Virus record (IMG/VR): IMGVR_UViG_3300038825_000529
Coordinates: 1 to 64,000 of that record
Origin: a virus
Strand: one strand, 5' to 3'
Length of the DNA stretch: 64,000 nucleotides
This document shows, one piece after another, positions 42,687 to 48,364 of the stretch. Both the position numbers and the translations under genes were made by a program. The notes beneath the pieces are model-generated. The model searched no databases and was not told where the DNA came from. It saw nothing but the letters and a program-made list of their open reading frames with translations. The stretch's first letter is position 1. The number at the start of each line of letters is the position of its first letter.

Positions 42687-42877
42687 CCGACTGTACTCTA
42701 TGTGACGAACCTATTAGCCAAGGACGAAGAAGCCTTGGCTATATGACTTGTTTAGGTTGTGGTGAAGCCGCAGCCAACGAGTTAGCGGAAAAGCGTAAAA
42801 AACAGATTGCTCCAGTTTATAACAAAGGAGCTTATCAATATATAACTGAAAACGATTTAGAGACTATCGGGAGGTAA
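42683..42877 (+). CDS. Small zinc-ribbon protein
   Basis: 64 residues. CTLCDEPISQGRRSLGYMTC and CLGC form a Cys4 zinc site near the N-terminus, then a basic helix (ELAEKRKKQIAPVYNKGAYQ). A common phage architecture for nucleic-acid binding or anti-host regulators. Confidence 0.65.
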   Translation: MTDCTLCDEPISQGRRSLGYMTCLGCGEAAANELAEKRKKQIAPVYNKGAYQYITENDLETIGR

Positions 42878-42889
42878 CTCTATTACTGC

Positions 42890-42917
42890 TTTAATTCGGC
42901 TTGGTCGCGGTTATACT
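42890..42917 (+). promoter_or_regulatory. Early promoter, GCTTTAATTC variant
   Basis: TTTAAT (42890-42895), 16 bases, TATACT (42912-42917), then TATATAGTTAAAAACTA containing a small TAGTT/AACTA stem (42923-42935). AGAAAGGAGAAAGC precedes ATG 42961. Confidence 0.55.
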
Positions 42918-42960
42918 ATATATAGTTAAAAACTAACCATTATTTAGAAAGGAGAAAGCA

Positions 42961-43263
42961 ATGGAAAAAGAACTAAAAGAAATTATCGATATGTTGAATA
43001 AAAACGAACGTCGATTAGTCGGTGAGGATGGCGGAATGGCTTTGAATGTACTCGCTACCCATCTATCGCCTGTTGGTATTATAAATGCTGGTCGTATTGA
43101 TTATGGCTTCGGTGGTATTTGTGATCTTATAATACGAATCTATAACTACGGTGATTGGAAATTTGTAGTCCAGGAAGATGTTGATGCAAAACCAGTGCAT
43201 GACGGTGGTACAGTATATACAGGGACTGTCGATTTATATAATATCAATAGCAAGGCAGTATGA
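42961..43263 (+). CDS. Hypothetical protein
   Basis: 100 residues, alpha/beta (MEKELKEIIDMLNKNERRLV; WKFVVQEDVDAKPVHDGGTV). Good ribosome site. Overlaps the small membrane gene by four bases. Not recognised. Confidence 0.6.
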   Translation: MEKELKEIIDMLNKNERRLVGEDGGMALNVLATHLSPVGIINAGRIDYGFGGICDLIIRIYNYGDWKFVVQEDVDAKPVHDGGTVYTGTVDLYNINSKAV

Positions 43264-43373
43264 GAGACCCAGACAATATGTTATTATTCTTTTTGTTCGG
43301 CTTGGTGGCGTTAGTGATAGCGTCGTACGTTGCTTTATTTCCGCTAATTCCTAGCTATACTATATATAGTTAA
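43260..43373 (+). CDS. Small membrane protein (37 residues)
   Basis: 37 residues with one membrane helix (MLLFFLFGLVALVIASYVAL), overlapping the previous stop (ATGA). Its 3' half also contains the promoter at 43334-43361, so the frame could be incidental. Function unknown. Confidence 0.4.
   Translation: MRDPDNMLLFFLFGLVALVIASYVALFPLIPSYTIYS
43334..43361 (+). promoter_or_regulatory. Early promoter, GCTTTATTTC variant
   Basis: TTTATT (43334-43339), 16 bases, TATACT (43356-43361), then ATATATAGTTA with AGTTA/TAACT leader stem (43368-43382). AGAAAGGAGAAAGAT precedes ATG 43414. Confidence 0.55.
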
Positions 43374-43413
43374 AAAATAACTTTTTAGCGATTAACTAAG
43401 AAAGGAGAAAGAT

Positions 43414-43683
43414 ATGAGAATATTAACTAAAGAAGAGATTGATGCTTATAACCAAGGTATCAACGACGCGAAAGCAGGATTACCTTGTGACGCATCGAAA
43501 ACACGGGTAACAGCGAACTACTTCGGAAAGTATGTCAACGATTACTATGACGGTTATACAGCAGCAGAAGCAGGGATTAAGTTACATACTAGATACCCTG
43601 AGAATGATTCTACCGTGGTAGAATTAGAGTATGAGGAGTGCTTGATGTCAGAAGACGCTTATTACGAATCAGCGTGGGCATAA
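43414..43683 (+). CDS. Hypothetical protein
   Basis: 89 residues (MRILTKEEIDAYNQGINDAK; YVNDYYDGYTAAEAGIK). The paired 'N/DAYxxGYxxA' pattern is frequent in small phage early proteins. Acidic C-terminus. Function unknown. Confidence 0.6.
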   Translation: MRILTKEEIDAYNQGINDAKAGLPCDASKTRVTANYFGKYVNDYYDGYTAAEAGIKLHTRYPENDSTVVELEYEECLMSEDAYYESAWA

Positions 43684-43685
43684 TC

Positions 43686-44240
43686 ATGCATAAAACTAAA
43701 GATACAATGAAAGTATTCGTAGACAATGCTCAACCCGTGATCCAGGAGATTAAACGAGTACATAACGAATTTATTCGATTAGAGTATTTTGCATTTAGTC
43801 CAGAGGATTTATATGAGCAAAGTGGAGTGATTGATTATATAAAAGATAACAAATATAATCCCGAAGATTTCGACGGTCCTATTAATGCTATCTATGCTCA
43901 GTTCGGTGAAGAAACTGGAGCCGCTCTATTGTTAGAAATAACTCCCGAAGTTCGTGCTTCGTTAAGTAGTGACGTTGTTGATGTTTTATGTGATCGTGGT
44001 GAACAAGGTGATATCGAGTTTATCCGTGCTTGGGAGGAGTCCGCTGATAAAACGGTCTACTTTCGTATGGATCATTGCTATTATATGTATGATAGTGGCT
44101 TCGAGCTTTCTAATGATTGCGATCAAATTACTAGGTATCTTGGTGACGGTCTTTGTCATATCACTCAACGTCTAGGTTTGACTTATCTTAATGAAATGAT
44201 TGATGATCTACTTTATGCTCATGGTTGGGAACTTAATTAA
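43686..44240 (+). CDS. Hypothetical acidic protein
   Basis: 184 residues from ATG 43686; the frame is open to 43638 inside the previous gene. Strongly acidic (ELSNDCDQITRYLGDG). Last gene of the early region, immediately before hairpins at 44240-44297. No domain recognised. Confidence 0.6.
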   Translation: MHKTKDTMKVFVDNAQPVIQEIKRVHNEFIRLEYFAFSPEDLYEQSGVIDYIKDNKYNPEDFDGPINAIYAQFGEETGAALLLEITPEVRASLSSDVVDVLCDRGEQGDIEFIRAWEESADKTVYFRMDHCYYMYDSGFELSNDCDQITRYLGDGLCHITQRLGLTYLNEMIDDLLYAHGWELN

Positions 44241-44262
44241 GGCTTGACTCCCTCAAGCTTTG

Positions 44263-44297
44263 CCCTCGGTCAGCGGTGCGTTGGTCGGGGGTTTTTT
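44263..44297 (+). terminator. Terminator at the end of the early region
   Basis: CCCTCG (44263-44268) pairs with CGGGGG (44286-44291, one wobble), followed directly by six T. A preceding hairpin AAGGCTTG/CAAGCTTT (44239-44261) may add to it. Confidence 0.7.
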
Positions 44298-44344
44298 ATG
44301 TCTATCGTGTTCTATTAATCTATGTGTATTGTTATTCTCAAAAT

Positions 44345-44514
44345 TAAAAAAGTTTTTGAAAAAAGTTTTTCAAATGTACTAATATCTCTAATAAACTAAT
44401 AGATTCGTTCTGTAAGTCTCTTGGTTACTCTATTCTTTGATTCTGCAAAACTAATAGAATTCTATTACTCTATTAGAAACTATGGTAAGATTACCTAGAG
44501 GGCATGAGAAAACT
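44345..44514. repeat. Inverted regulatory/origin element, copy B
   Basis: Read on the minus strand from 44514, this repeats copy A (22532-22691) in order: the exact 19-mer, TAGTTTCTAATAGA, CTAATAGA/CTATTAG octamers, AATCTATTAG, GATATTAGTA and two AACTTTTTT blocks. No gene lies in 44241-44574; besides this element there are the terminator on the left and a promoter towards TerS on the right. Confidence 0.75.
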
Positions 44515-44520
44515 ATTTAT

Positions 44521-44548
44521 TTGATAATAAAACTAATATGATTGTAAT
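44521..44548 (+). promoter_or_regulatory. Candidate promoter for TerS
   Basis: TTGATA (44521-44526), 16 bases, TGTAAT (44543-44548), 7 bases after the 19-mer of copy B, mirroring the helicase promoter next to copy A. CGGAGGTAGA then leads to ATG 44575. Confidence 0.45.
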
Positions 44549-44574
44549 AACTTTATGCGAAGCTCGGAGGTAGA

Positions 44575-45105
44575 ATGAAACAGCTGACATACACGTCATT
44601 AATGCCAACAGAAGATGGTAAAGGATTCATTGACGATAGTGGTAAGATTTGGCAGCCACTCAACTCTAAACAAAAGAAGTTTTGTAAAGAGTACTTCAAA
44701 GGACAAACAGCCACTGAAGCCGCGATAAAAGCAGGGTATACGAAGGATCGCAAGGGTGCGAAGACACAGGGGAGTGTATTACTAAATCATAACCCAGTTG
44801 TAAAGAATTACTTGATCGACTTGGAAATCGCAGCTTCGGAAAGAGATGCAGTTTCCTTGGAGGCACACCTCTCTACTCTACACGACCTTAGAGAGGAGGC
44901 GAAGGACCAAGGTCAAATATCCGCAGCCATCACAGCCGAGGTCCATCGAGGGAAGGCGGGTGGACTCTACATCGATCGACGCGAGATACTAACCGCGAAA
45001 ATCGATCTGATGTCCAAGGACGACATACTCGATCGACTCGAAAACCTTATTAAGAAAAGAACTTTGGATGCAAAAGTTGTTGAAGGAGAGATAGCCGCGG
45101 ATTAA
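44575..45105 (+). CDS. terS: Terminase small subunit
   Basis: 176 residues. LNSKQKKFCKEYFKGQTATE, then AAIKAGYTKDRKGAKTQGS and LLNHNPVVKNYL, is the Terminase_2 helix-turn-helix that recognises the packaging site. The C-terminal part is helical for oligomerisation. It is 3.3 kb from TerL, separated by an origin-like region, two winged-helix genes and the spanins. Codon use is more GC-rich than in neighbours, notably at 44800-45060. Confidence 0.85.
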   Translation: MKQLTYTSLMPTEDGKGFIDDSGKIWQPLNSKQKKFCKEYFKGQTATEAAIKAGYTKDRKGAKTQGSVLLNHNPVVKNYLIDLEIAASERDAVSLEAHLSTLHDLREEAKDQGQISAAITAEVHRGKAGGLYIDRREILTAKIDLMSKDDILDRLENLIKKRTLDAKVVEGEIAAD

Positions 45106-45106
45106 G

Positions 45107-45120
45107 ATTCGTGCGAATCG
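45107..45120. repeat. Palindrome ATTCGTGCGAATCG, copy 1
   Basis: ATTCG and CGAAT arms around TG, directly after the TerS stop. Related copies lie at 45676-45689 (AG centre) and 45706-45719 (TG centre). Possible binding site for a dimeric protein. Confidence 0.6.
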
Positions 45121-45154
45121 CCACGCCAAGGTAATCCTGGACTCTTTATACTGC

Positions 45155-45183
45155 TTTACTTTCGCTTGTATCTAAGCAATAAT
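45155..45183 (+). promoter_or_regulatory. Early-type promoter, CTGCTTTACTTTC
   Basis: TTTACT (45155-45160), 17 bases, AATAAT (45178-45183); TATACT at 45183 would need a 22-base spacer. The -35 block matches the family well, the -10 less so. Confidence 0.5.
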
Positions 45184-45190
45184 ATACTTA

Positions 45191-45213
45191 TCTTAAATAA
45201 AGGTTATTTAAGA
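45191..45213 (+). promoter_or_regulatory. 5' leader stem-loop
   Basis: Ten-base perfect stem TCTTAAATAA/TTATTTAAGA with loop AGG, followed by AAAGAAAGGAGAA before ATG 45239. Matches the design at 40455-40475 with a different stem sequence. Confidence 0.65.
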
Positions 45214-45238
45214 ATTAACTAAAGAAAGGAGAATTATT

Positions 45239-45532
45239 ATGATAGATAAGAACTATCAAGCAGGAGCCCAAAGAGGGTCAATTAACTACGACGCAGTGAT
45301 CACTTTGATTGCTACGCCAAAAGGAAAGTTCCCACCCCAAGCAGGGAAGATCATCGAAGCGTTAATCGCTGCGAAAGATCACACCATGACGGTGGGTGAG
45401 CTGATCGGCACTGACGGTTCGACCGAGAGTGCATTAGTCAAAGCTGGATTGGTAACAGTCCAAGAGCCGAATGACATTTGGGCTCATTATAGAAAACGCT
45501 TGATCGAGGAAAAGCTGATTACTGTCAGCTAA
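45239..45532 (+). CDS. Small winged-helix-like protein
   Basis: 97 residues. GKFPPQAGKIIEALIAAKDH, then TVGELIG and NDIWAHYRKRLIEEKLITVS, align with the C-terminal domain of the 37418 protein. Predicted DNA-binding, one of three paralogues. Its gene sits next to the origin-like region and ends at a strong terminator. Confidence 0.65.
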   Translation: MIDKNYQAGAQRGSINYDAVITLIATPKGKFPPQAGKIIEALIAAKDHTMTVGELIGTDGSTESALVKAGLVTVQEPNDIWAHYRKRLIEEKLITVS

Positions 45533-45549
45533 CCACGGACAGCGAACGA

Positions 45550-45571
45550 GGGGACTTCGGTCCCCTTTTTT
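45550..45571 (+). terminator. Rho-independent terminator
   Basis: GGGGAC/GTCCCC stem with a TTCG tetraloop, then six T; an outer GGACA/TGTCC pairing surrounds it. Confidence 0.85.
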
Positions 45572-45576
45572 GTGTC

Positions 45577-45834
45577 CGCTCTACTCTACGCTCTACTCTA
45601 TCACTCAATCTACTCTATCACTCTATCCGTCGCTCTACTCAACCCTTCCTGCTCTACTCTATATATAATAAATACATTCGAGCGAATCGCCCAGAAAGAA
45701 AAAACATTCGTGCGAATCGGGTAAATAAAAAATAAAATCGCTAAAATCGTAAAAATCGCTAATAAATAAATAATTAAATAAATGTATATATATGTATACA
45801 AGTAAAGTAGTTTAGTTATATAATAGGTTATTGA
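45577..45834. other. Origin-like intergenic region (pyrimidine repeats, palindromes, iterons, AT-rich)
   Basis: 45577-45660 is a purine-poor tract of repeated CTCTACTCTA units. 45676-45719 holds two ATTCGNNCGAATCG palindromes. Three tandem 9-base units AAAATCGCT/AAAATCGTA/AAAATCGCT start at 45734, 45743 and 45752. 45759-45824 is almost pure A/T. No gene is present between 45533 and 45893. This layout is typical of a replication origin; packaging or regulatory use is the alternative. Confidence 0.55.
45795..45824 (+). promoter_or_regulatory. Candidate promoter for the 45894 gene
   Basis: TATACA (45795-45800), 18 bases, TATAAT (45819-45824). The leader contains TAGGCTA (45847) pairing with TAGCCTA (45873) and TTAGGC with GCCTAA, a possible folded 5' region. 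Confidence 0.45.
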
Positions 45835-45893
45835 TTAGGCAACTAGGCTACCTTATCAATACTAACTAACTAATAGCCTAAGAGGTATCCAAC

Positions 45894-46295
45894 ATGGATA
45901 AACAAAGTAAAGATAGATTAGCAGTCAAAACGGCTACTGCTAATGTAGATAAAAGAAAAGCCGATATAGATAACATTGCCCCTATTGGTAAAAGCGGTGG
46001 CGGTGTTGCTCAATCAATGGTCTTATCATTAACTGATAACGCCATGAATGATAGAGGTATAGCACCTAGACAAGTACAACTAGTTTTAGCTTACCTTCAT
46101 CTTTTAGGCGGTAAGGCTACAGTCAAGCAAATAGATGACTTTAGCGTAACTGCTGAGGATAGTATTGCATGGGTAACTGCTAGCGGTGATGCGTACGAAC
46201 AAACCCCTAGTAAAATACTACGTACCTACATATCTAAAATGAAAGGTACTGATGCTTGGAACAAATCCAACGGTATTAAACCACTAGTTAGCTAA
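45894..46295 (+). CDS. Small winged-helix-like protein
   Basis: 133 residues. A Lys-rich N-terminus, then GIAPRQVQLVLAYLHLLGGK and TPSKILRTYISKMKGTDAW, which share spacing with the other two winged-helix-like proteins (37418, 45239). It follows the origin-like region and ends at a strong terminator, so it has its own transcript. Probable DNA-binding regulator or initiator. Confidence 0.6.
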   Translation: MDKQSKDRLAVKTATANVDKRKADIDNIAPIGKSGGGVAQSMVLSLTDNAMNDRGIAPRQVQLVLAYLHLLGGKATVKQIDDFSVTAEDSIAWVTASGDAYEQTPSKILRTYISKMKGTDAWNKSNGIKPLVS

Positions 46296-46313
46296 CCTCT
46301 AGCTACCTTACCT

Positions 46314-46340
46314 AAGGGCTACATTCGTAGCCCTTTTTTT
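46314..46340 (+). terminator. Rho-independent terminator
   Basis: Nine-base perfect stem AAGGGCTAC/GTAGCCCTT, loop ATTC, and seven T. Confidence 0.9.
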
Positions 46341-46500
46341 ATGCCTACAATATAACCCTAGCCCCTTACATCACTAACACTACCTCTACCCTTACACCAT
46401 ATATAGCTACTCTTAGAACGTACCCTATACCCCCCTAGACCGCTTCTACGTCCTCACCCTCCGCCGCTCCTTGGGTTCAGCCTTCCGATTGCAACTACTT
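46341..46500. other. Strongly C/T-rich, G-poor intergenic tract
   Basis: About 160 bases with very few G on the plus strand (ACCCTAGCCCCTTACATCAC and similar). No gene is supported here. It follows the terminator and precedes the leaderless-type promoter at 46528. With the tract at 45577-45660 it makes two purine-poor plus-strand stretches between TerS and TerL; a packaging or origin signal is possible. Confidence 0.5.
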
Positions 46501-46527
46501 TACAAATAAGTCCCTGTGATAAAAATT

Positions 46528-46555
46528 TTGCGAAAAAATTTTTTACGATTATACT
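46528..46555 (+). promoter_or_regulatory. Promoter for the spanin operon (leaderless type)
   Basis: TTGCGA (46528-46533), 16 bases, TATACT (46550-46555). ATG 46562 begins 6 bases after the -10 box, about where transcription should start. No Shine-Dalgarno precedes it. Confidence 0.55.
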
Positions 46556-46561
46556 TTTCGG

Positions 46562-46945
46562 ATGGGTTTTAAACTTAGCTTGGTTCTCGGAGTCCTATTG
46601 GCGGCATCTTTGGCGGGTTCGTGGTTCTTATTAGACCAGATATCCACGCTCAAAGGTAATCAGATAATCCTGGAATCAAAAATATCCGAGCAAAACGAAT
46701 CCATCAAACAATACCTAGCTAAACAAGAACAGCTGTCCGCGAGTCTTGGTACGTTAGAAGCCGAAAAACAAAACGCACTTCGTGAAGTAAATAAATTAAG
46801 AAACACATTTGCTAAGCACGATCTAGATAACCTTGCACTAAACAAACCTAAACTTGTTGAGAAGATGGTTAACCGTGGTACTAAACGAGTAATAGATAAC
46901 CTTGTAGAGTTGACCACGGTCAGCGAGGAGGAGCCGAGTGGATGA
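46562..46945 (+). CDS. Inner-membrane spanin (Rz-like)
   Basis: 127 residues. One N-terminal membrane helix (LSLVLGVLLAASLAGSWFLL) is followed by a long periplasmic coiled coil (ISEQNESIKQYLAKQEQLSA). The next gene, overlapping by four bases, is a short lipoprotein; together they form the i-spanin/o-spanin arrangement that fuses inner and outer membranes in the last step of lysis, which implies a Gram-negative host. Confidence 0.75.
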   Translation: MGFKLSLVLGVLLAASLAGSWFLLDQISTLKGNQIILESKISEQNESIKQYLAKQEQLSASLGTLEAEKQNALREVNKLRNTFAKHDLDNLALNKPKLVEKMVNRGTKRVIDNLVELTTVSEEEPSG

Positions 46946-47298
46946 AGAAGGACCGATTGAAAAAATTTAGTATTATTGCGTTGTTCGCGGTCAGTGGTTG
47001 TTCGTTATTACCTACAGCTAAACCGATAGATGTGAATACGATCGCATTACCTGCTCCGATGTACCACCCACCGTTACCTATGGAAATCCAAGCGACCGAG
47101 GTAACATTTGAAGTGTTAACTCCAGAGATCATGGAAGAATACCTACAACTCGTTAAAGACGGTAAAGCTCCTGCGGTTGCATACTATGCGTTGACTACAC
47201 AACAATACGAAAACCTTTCGATGAATATGGCAGAGATCACACGCTACACAAAGAACATTTTAGCGATTGTAGAGTATTATAGGGAATACGATGAGTAA
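46942..47298 (+). CDS. Outer-membrane spanin lipoprotein (Rz1-like)
   Basis: 118 residues. MKKDRLKKFSIIALFAVSGC ends in a lipobox (AVSGC, Cys20). A Pro-rich stretch follows (LPAPMYHPPLP), then a helical C-terminus. Lipobox plus Pro-rich linker next to an i-spanin supports an o-spanin role. Larger than many Rz1 proteins, so an additional function is possible. Confidence 0.7.
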   Translation: MKKDRLKKFSIIALFAVSGCSLLPTAKPIDVNTIALPAPMYHPPLPMEIQATEVTFEVLTPEIMEEYLQLVKDGKAPAVAYYALTTQQYENLSMNMAEITRYTKNILAIVEYYREYDE

Positions 47299-47431
47299 AG
47301 GAAGTAAACGTAGACCAGAAAAAGGTAATCAATACCAAGATAACTGGGAAAAAATATTCGGGAAGAAAGATGCCAAAAACAGTACCAAAGTTCAAAGAAC
47401 CACTAATCTTCGGGTATCACATCCACGCTAG
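47291..47431 (+). CDS. Small conserved phage protein (46 residues)
   Basis: 46 residues beginning MSKGSKRRPEKGNQYQDNWE and KIFGKK. The 'MSKGS..RP..N..Y..NW..IFGKK' pattern recurs in many phage genomes without a known role. Overlaps the spanin gene by eight bases and the next gene by 62 bases in another frame. Confidence 0.5.
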   Translation: MSKGSKRRPEKGNQYQDNWEKIFGKKDAKNSTKVQRTTNLRVSHPR

Positions 47432-47687
47432 ACCTGAATTAGGCGAGATCAAATGGCAGTGGGCTGATCAACGTAAACAGTTTTGGGAAGATTGGATTCC
47501 TAAAGATAAAGATCTAATTATTCATACCAAACTATCCGCGGACCACGAACAGTTGTTCAGGGATGCCTTCTGGCAAGACATGGAAGACGAAATACGGAAT
47601 ACGAAAGATAGTCTAAATTTCAGGGCTAGGGAACGACGGGCTAAGAAAAAAGCTACCGCGAACCAAGGATCCCACCCCTCACCCTAA
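47370..47687 (+). CDS. Hypothetical protein
   Basis: 105 residues (MPKTVPKFKEPLIFGYHIHA), Trp-rich centre and basic C-terminus (NFRARERRAKKKATANQGSH). GGGAAGAAAG gives a possible ribosome site. Not recognised. Confidence 0.5.
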   Translation: MPKTVPKFKEPLIFGYHIHARPELGEIKWQWADQRKQFWEDWIPKDKDLIIHTKLSADHEQLFRDAFWQDMEDEIRNTKDSLNFRARERRAKKKATANQGSHPSP

Positions 47688-47716
47688 CTACTTTACTTAT
47701 CCCTAAAACACAACGT

Positions 47717-47746
47717 TTTACATTTTGTTATTAATTAGCTTATACT
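47717..47746 (+). promoter_or_regulatory. Promoter for the packaging/head operon (leaderless type)
   Basis: TTTACA (47717-47722), 18 bases, TATACT (47741-47746). ATG 47750 and 47753 lie 3 and 6 bases after the -10 box. An extra CTACTTTACTTAT block sits at 47689. Confidence 0.55.
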
Positions 47747-47749
47747 TCG

Positions 47750-48364
47750 ATGATGGCGGATCTCGATCGTATAACCGAATTGCTTTTATCAGAAGATTTT
47801 GGTGCTGACGTACCTGATTCTTTAATGGGTCGAATGATTCCTGATACCGAACCTACACTAAATCCTTTATTAGAATTATTAACCGACCGACAAGGACAAG
47901 ATGATTTTTTAATGATGATGGCAGGACTTCCTAAAAAACCCGCTAAAAGTGCAATCAACGTAGGGATGCAAAGATTTATGTTACCTGTAGATGAAATAGC
48001 AAGAACAGCTACTACACGATCAGGAGCACCAAAACTTACAGGCGAAGCGTTAAAACGACAAAACATGATTAACGAAGCATACCAAACAGCTAACCCTGCT
48101 CCTACGTTAGCTACTATGTATCAAAAAGCTTTAGATCAAATACAAAAAGCAAAAGAACTAGCTAGAGATACGATTGGCATGAAAAACCCAGCAGGACAAA
48201 TAAAACAAGCCGATGCAATGGAAGCAGCAGCATTAAGAGAGATCGAACGAATAAGAAAAGCAGGAGGCGGTAAACTGCCTGATTTAATGCCTGATAAATT
48301 AACTCCCGAACAAATACAACAAGCAATGCGAGAAGCAGGTCTAGGAAGCTTATTTAAACCCTAA
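47750..48364 (+). CDS. Head/packaging operon protein of unknown function
   Basis: 204 residues (ATG 47750 or 47753). Helical, with a Met-rich segment and a C-terminal LTPEQIQQAMREAGLGSLF. No Shine-Dalgarno; see the promoter at 47717. Directly upstream of TerL without a gap. It may be a virion or packaging accessory; not recognised. Confidence 0.55.
   Translation: MMADLDRITELLLSEDFGADVPDSLMGRMIPDTEPTLNPLLELLTDRQGQDDFLMMMAGLPKKPAKSAINVGMQRFMLPVDEIARTATTRSGAPKLTGEALKRQNMINEAYQTANPAPTLATMYQKALDQIQKAKELARDTIGMKNPAGQIKQADAMEAAALREIERIRKAGGGKLPDLMPDKLTPEQIQQAMREAGLGSLFKP

Noticed and set aside
45610-45801. Minus-strand 63-residue Ile/Tyr-rich frame in the origin-like region
   Set aside because: Arises from AT-rich DNA and iterons; no ribosome site or domain.
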